A stretch of 64,000 nt of DNA from Alsobacter ponti (GTDB lineage Bacteria > Pseudomonadota > Alphaproteobacteria > Rhizobiales > Beijerinckiaceae): contig NZ_JANCLU010000002.1 of NCBI RefSeq assembly GCF_024294805.1, positions 248,001-312,000 of the forward strand, read 5' to 3'. The notes below the pieces were generated by a model. It was not told where the DNA came from and ran no database searches. It worked only from the letters and a program-made list of their open reading frames with translations. Numbering within the stretch: position 1 is the stretch's first letter; the number at the start of each line of letters is the position of its first letter. The translations under genes were made by a program, and so were the position numbers. Below are positions 61,362-64,000 of this stretch, piece after piece.

Positions 61362-61508
61362 CACACGACGGCTTCGCTGCGGCGCGCATGACGCGGTCCC
61401 GCGAAGCCCGTGACGTCAGAGCCGAGGAGCCCGGCGCGTCCTACGAGACGTGACGGGCTCCGATCCAGCCGCCCACCCCGAGGGGAGGGCAGGCGCCCCC
61501 GAGCCGTC

Positions 61509-61585
61509 CCGACCACGGATGTACTGGCGGTTCGGGTTTGGGGGCAGGACGGGGAAGCCGCCCGCGGAGACGCGAGGCGGCTTTT
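61509..61585 (+). ncRNA. Repeat element copy 2: candidate structured small RNA with terminator
   Basis: Core at 61509-61529 is identical to copy 1 at 60645-60665, with GGTTTGGG at 61535-61542. The 3' end folds as an 8-bp perfect stem (61555-61562 with 61576-61583), a further CGCG/CGCG helix (61563-61566, 61571-61574), a GAGA tetraloop, and four T. It starts about 148 bases past the cold-shock stop and lies antisense to the tail region of the minus-strand gene at 61598. Function unknown. Confidence 0.5.
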
Positions 61586-61597
61586 GCGTGTCCGCCG

Positions 61598-62116
61598 TCA
61601 GACGCTTCGCAACCACGCCGCGAGCGCCGCCGCCAGCGGACGCTCGACATGCAGCCGCAGCACGTCCGGCGTTCCGGCGCGATAGGCGACGCAGGGCAGG
61701 CCCGCGAACACGACCGAGGCCGACCGCGTCGCGACGTCCGGCGGCAACGTCGTCGCTGCGGCGAGAAGATCGGCGAGCCCGTCGCCGGCGATGTCGACCA
61801 CCACGAAGCCGTCGTCTATGCGGGTGACCGCGACCGCGGCCTCGTCGTCCCAACCTTCCGAGACGTCCAGCGGCGCGGTCGAGACCAGCAGCGCCCGGTC
61901 GCGCGCCACCGCGGCGGCGTAGCGCGGCCCGGTCGCGACGCCGCGAAACCCCACAGGCGCCGAGAGACCGGCCAGCGGCCCGGCTCCGCCACCCAGCCGC
62001 CCGCTCACCAGAACCTGCGACAGGCCGTGGACGACACGAATCTCGACGCCCCGCGCCGCGAAGCGCTCATTGCCGGGAAGCGGGGACGCGGTCCAGAATG
62101 CGCCGCGGTCAAGCAT
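61598..62116 (-). CDS. soxG: Sarcosine oxidase gamma subunit
   Basis: A 172-residue protein. The opening LSQVLVSGRLGGG and GLSAPVGFRGVATGP, and the late PDVLRLHVERPLAAALAAWL match the small gamma subunit of heterotetrameric sarcosine oxidase (SoxBDAG), a structural component with a GcvT-like fold. The start at 62116 has GGAG 9 bases before and overlaps the soxA stop by 8 bases. Confidence 0.85.
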   Translation of the reverse strand: MLDRGAFWTASPLPGNERFAARGVEIRVVHGLSQVLVSGRLGGGAGPLAGLSAPVGFRGVATGPRYAAAVARDRALLVSTAPLDVSEGWDDEAAVAVTRIDDGFVVVDIAGDGLADLLAAATTLPPDVATRSASVVFAGLPCVAYRAGTPDVLRLHVERPLAAALAAWLRSV

Positions 62117-64000
62117 TGAGCCGGTCTCCTTTCGCATCGTACGCGCAAGGCGGGCGCAGCCGCGCGCGCAGCTCCCGCCCGAGATGGCGCAGCGTTACTT
62201 CCTCGCCGTGGCGCGCCGCGCCGCGCGCCACGAGGCCGAGCGCCACGGGCCGGCGCAGGGCGGGGCTGGCGTAGCTCGACGTGACGAAGCCTTCGGAGCG
62301 CAACCGGCCGCCGTCCCTGGCGACGACATGCGCGCCGCGCGGCAACGGCGCGCCGTCCACCGTGTCGAGCCCGACGAGCTGCTTGCGGTCCGCCGCCTCG
62401 GCCGCTTGCGTGAACAGCGAGCGCTTGCCGACGAAATCGCCCGTCCGCTTCAGCCGTGGGCCGCCGAAGCCGAGATCGTGGGGCATGGTCGTGCCGTCTG
62501 TATCCAGCCCGACGACGACAAAACCCTTCTCGGCGCGCAGCGCCATCAGCGCCTCGATCCCGAGCGGCGCGACGCCGAGGTCCCGCCCGGCGGCGAGGAG
62601 CCGCTCGTGCAGCTCGGCGGCGCGCGCGGCGGGAACCGACACCTCGTATCCCCGCTCGCCCGTGAAGCTGACGCGCGCCACCGTGGCCGGGCCGCCGGCG
62701 AAGCGGCCCTCGACGAACGCCATGTGGGGCAGCGCGGCATCCGACAGGTCGGCGACGATGGAAAGCCGCTCCATCAGGAGGCGGGACAGGGGGCCGCTGA
62801 CGGCGAGCGTCGCCCAGTGGGTGGTGGCGTTGTGGATGAACAGCCGGGCAGGGTCGAACTGGTCCTGGCGCCACGTCTCGAACCGCGCGTGCATGGCGGC
62901 GACGTGCGAGGTCGAGCACGACACGCGGAAGCGGTTTTCGTCGAGCCTCGACACCACGCCGTCGTCGAAGACGATGCCCGTCTCCTCCAGCATGAAGCCG
63001 TAGCGCATGCGCCCGGGCGCCAACGTCGAGAGGGTCATGTAGGACTGGAAGTCCATGAAGCGGGCAGCGTCCGGCCCGATGACCTCGATCTTGCCGAGCG
63101 GCGAGGCGTCGAACACCGCGACCGCCTCGCGCGCCGCCCTGATCTCCCGCGCCACCGCCTCCGTCATGTCGCCGGGCCCGTAATAGGCGGGCCGCAGCCA
63201 GCCGCCATATTCGCCCAGCGTCGCGCCGAGGGCGCGGTGGCGCGCCTCCAGAGGCAGGCGGCGCACGGGATTCATCCGCTCGCCGCCGCGCAAGCCAGCG
63301 ATCGCCGAAAACGGCACCGGGACGTAGGGCGGACGGTAGGTCGTCGTGCCCACCTCGCCCGGGGCGCGACCGGTGGCGGCGGCGAGCGCGGCGATGCCGT
63401 TGACGTTCGACGTCTTGCCCTGGTCGGTCGCCATGCCGAGCGTGGTGTAGCGCTTCAAGTGCTCGACCGAGGCGTAGTTCTCGCGCGCGGCGATGCCGAC
63501 GTCCTTCACAGTCACGTCGCTCTGCAGGTCGATCCAGGCGCGTCCCCCGGCGTCGCCATTGGGCCAGGCGGGAGCGGCGTCGAGCGCCGCCGGATCGCGG
63601 GCGGCGGGCGCGCCGCCGGATTTCGGAACGGCGACCGCGGCGCGTGCCTCCGCCACGGCGGCGGCGAGTCCGAATACGCCGTTCGCCGCGCCGACGACGC
63701 TGACGCCTTCGACCGGCGCGCCGGGGACGAAGGCGAGCAGCGCGTCGTCCCAGGCGAGCTTGCCCTTCGCCTGGCAGTAGAGGTGGGCGGTGGGCGTGAA
63801 GCCGCCGGAGACGAGCAGCGCGTCGGCCTCGATCCGCGCGCCGCTCGCCAGCGTCGCCGCCCGGACCGCTCGGCGGCCCTCGGCGCGGACCACGCGCTCG
63901 CCCGCGAGCACGGCGACGCCGCCGTCCTCGGCGAGGCGGCGCAGGCGCGGCGCGGGCCGGTTGTCGACGAGCGAGACGTGCGCGCCGGCCTCGCGCAGGG
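62109..64000 (-). CDS. soxA: Sarcosine oxidase alpha subunit, truncated at the window edge
   Basis: The visible 630 codons are the C-terminal part of a roughly 1000-residue protein; the frame stays open to position 64000 (reading LREAGAHVSLVDNRP at the edge). The seen part has the end of the FAD/NAD oxidoreductase region (AVRAATLASGARIEADALLVSGGF) and then a glycine-cleavage T-like aminomethyltransferase domain (about 250 to the end; GVVSRLDENRFRVSCSTSHV, ALMALRAEKGFVVVGLDTDGTTMP). With soxG it oxidises sarcosine to glycine, with folate as one-carbon acceptor. soxB and soxD are expected beyond the edge. Confidence 0.9.
   Translation of the reverse strand, partial: LREAGAHVSLVDNRPAPRLRRLAEDGGVAVLAGERVVRAEGRRAVRAATLASGARIEADALLVSGGFTPTAHLYCQAKGKLAWDDALLAFVPGAPVEGVSVVGAANGVFGLAAAVAEARAAVAVPKSGGAPAARDPAALDAAPAWPNGDAGGRAWIDLQSDVTVKDVGIAARENYASVEHLKRYTTLGMATDQGKTSNVNGIAALAAATGRAPGEVGTTTYRPPYVPVPFSAIAGLRGGERMNPVRRLPLEARHRALGATLGEYGGWLRPAYYGPGDMTEAVAREIRAAREAVAVFDASPLGKIEVIGPDAARFMDFQSYMTLSTLAPGRMRYGFMLEETGIVFDDGVVSRLDENRFRVSCSTSHVAAMHARFETWRQDQFDPARLFIHNATTHWATLAVSGPLSRLLMERLSIVADLSDAALPHMAFVEGRFAGGPATVARVSFTGERGYEVSVPAARAAELHERLLAAGRDLGVAPLGIEALMALRAEKGFVVVGLDTDGTTMPHDLGFGGPRLKRTGDFVGKRSLFTQAAEAADRKQLVGLDTVDGAPLPRGAHVVARDGGRLRSEGFVTSSYASPALRRPVALGLVARGAARHGEEVTLRHLGRELRARLRPPCAYDAKGDRLNA

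Noticed and set aside
61598-62137. Longer start of soxG at 62137
   Set aside because: The seven extra residues have no similarity and ATG 62116 has a better-placed GGAG.

Overview
The window is GC-rich throughout, with G or C at nearly every third codon position and short gene spacing with many ATGA start/stop overlaps. Gene content (sarcosine oxidase, PQQ-dehydrogenase catabolism genes, TRAP and Fe(III) ABC importers, DUF1127 proteins, DUF6522-like protein, cspA with a long leader) fits an alphaproteobacterium, most likely Hyphomicrobiales (Rhizobiales). This is an inference from gene families; no rRNA or tRNA gene was seen. I saw no CRISPR array, insertion sequence or phage gene, so it reads as chromosomal catabolic and regulatory territory.

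Layout. 1-5.7 kb: a quinoprotein alcohol-oxidation module (PQQ dehydrogenase, diheme cytochrome c, YVTN beta-propeller and a periplasmic binding protein of the PQQ-alcohol system) with an ankyrin gene on the opposite strand. 5.7-13.7 kb: a minus-strand operon of a five-part dipeptide-type ABC importer with a RidA deaminase, a PLP-dependent desulfhydrase/deaminase and an amidohydrolase. 14-15.9 kb: a nitrosative-stress module (truncated haemoglobin, a 52-residue membrane protein, an NsrR-type Rrf2 regulator with a candidate operator, a DUF6522-like protein). 15.9-18.1 kb: one polypeptide joining a FAD/NAD oxidoreductase to a patatin phospholipase. 18.3-27.4 kb: a divergent cluster around an IclR regulator, with enolase-superfamily enzyme, SDR and MaoC on one side and a TRAP transporter, leaderless binding protein, CaiB/BaiF CoA-transferase and second MaoC on the other; it looks like uptake and CoA-dependent breakdown of an unidentified organic acid.

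27.4-31.2 kb: ankyrin protein, GST, RibD-type reductase, HxlR regulator and acyltransferase. 31.3-38.4 kb: an Fe(III)-type ABC importer preceded by a two-component system whose histidine kinase carries, at its C-terminus, a domain homologous to the importer's own binding protein. 38.6-44.2 kb: NmrA protein, cysteine-synthase-like enzyme, DUF1127, vanadium-haloperoxidase-like protein, methyltransferase and AraC regulator. 44.2-48.9 kb: a 1554-residue regulator joining SARP/BTAD, alpha/beta-hydrolase, degenerate cyclase, AAA ATPase and TPR regions. 49.2-54.5 kb: flavoprotein, OsmC, hydrolase, DUF1127, MetA-like enzyme, DUF2892 and a Crp/Fnr regulator. 54.7-60.4 kb: methyltransferase, a dehydrogenase remnant, mannonate dehydratase, SnoaL/SRPBCC/VOC proteins under a TetR regulator, and an RraA-type aldolase. 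60.6-61.6 kb: a cold-shock gene flanked by two copies of an apparently undescribed structured element with a 21-nt identical core. 61.6-64 kb: sarcosine oxidase gamma and alpha (cut by the window edge).

The strongest candidates for something new are the kinase/binding-protein fusion with a tandem repeat in the promoter of the importer it sits next to, the oxidoreductase-patatin fusion, the giant BTAD regulator, and the duplicated element around cspA. Family assignments were made by reading motifs; no database search was run.
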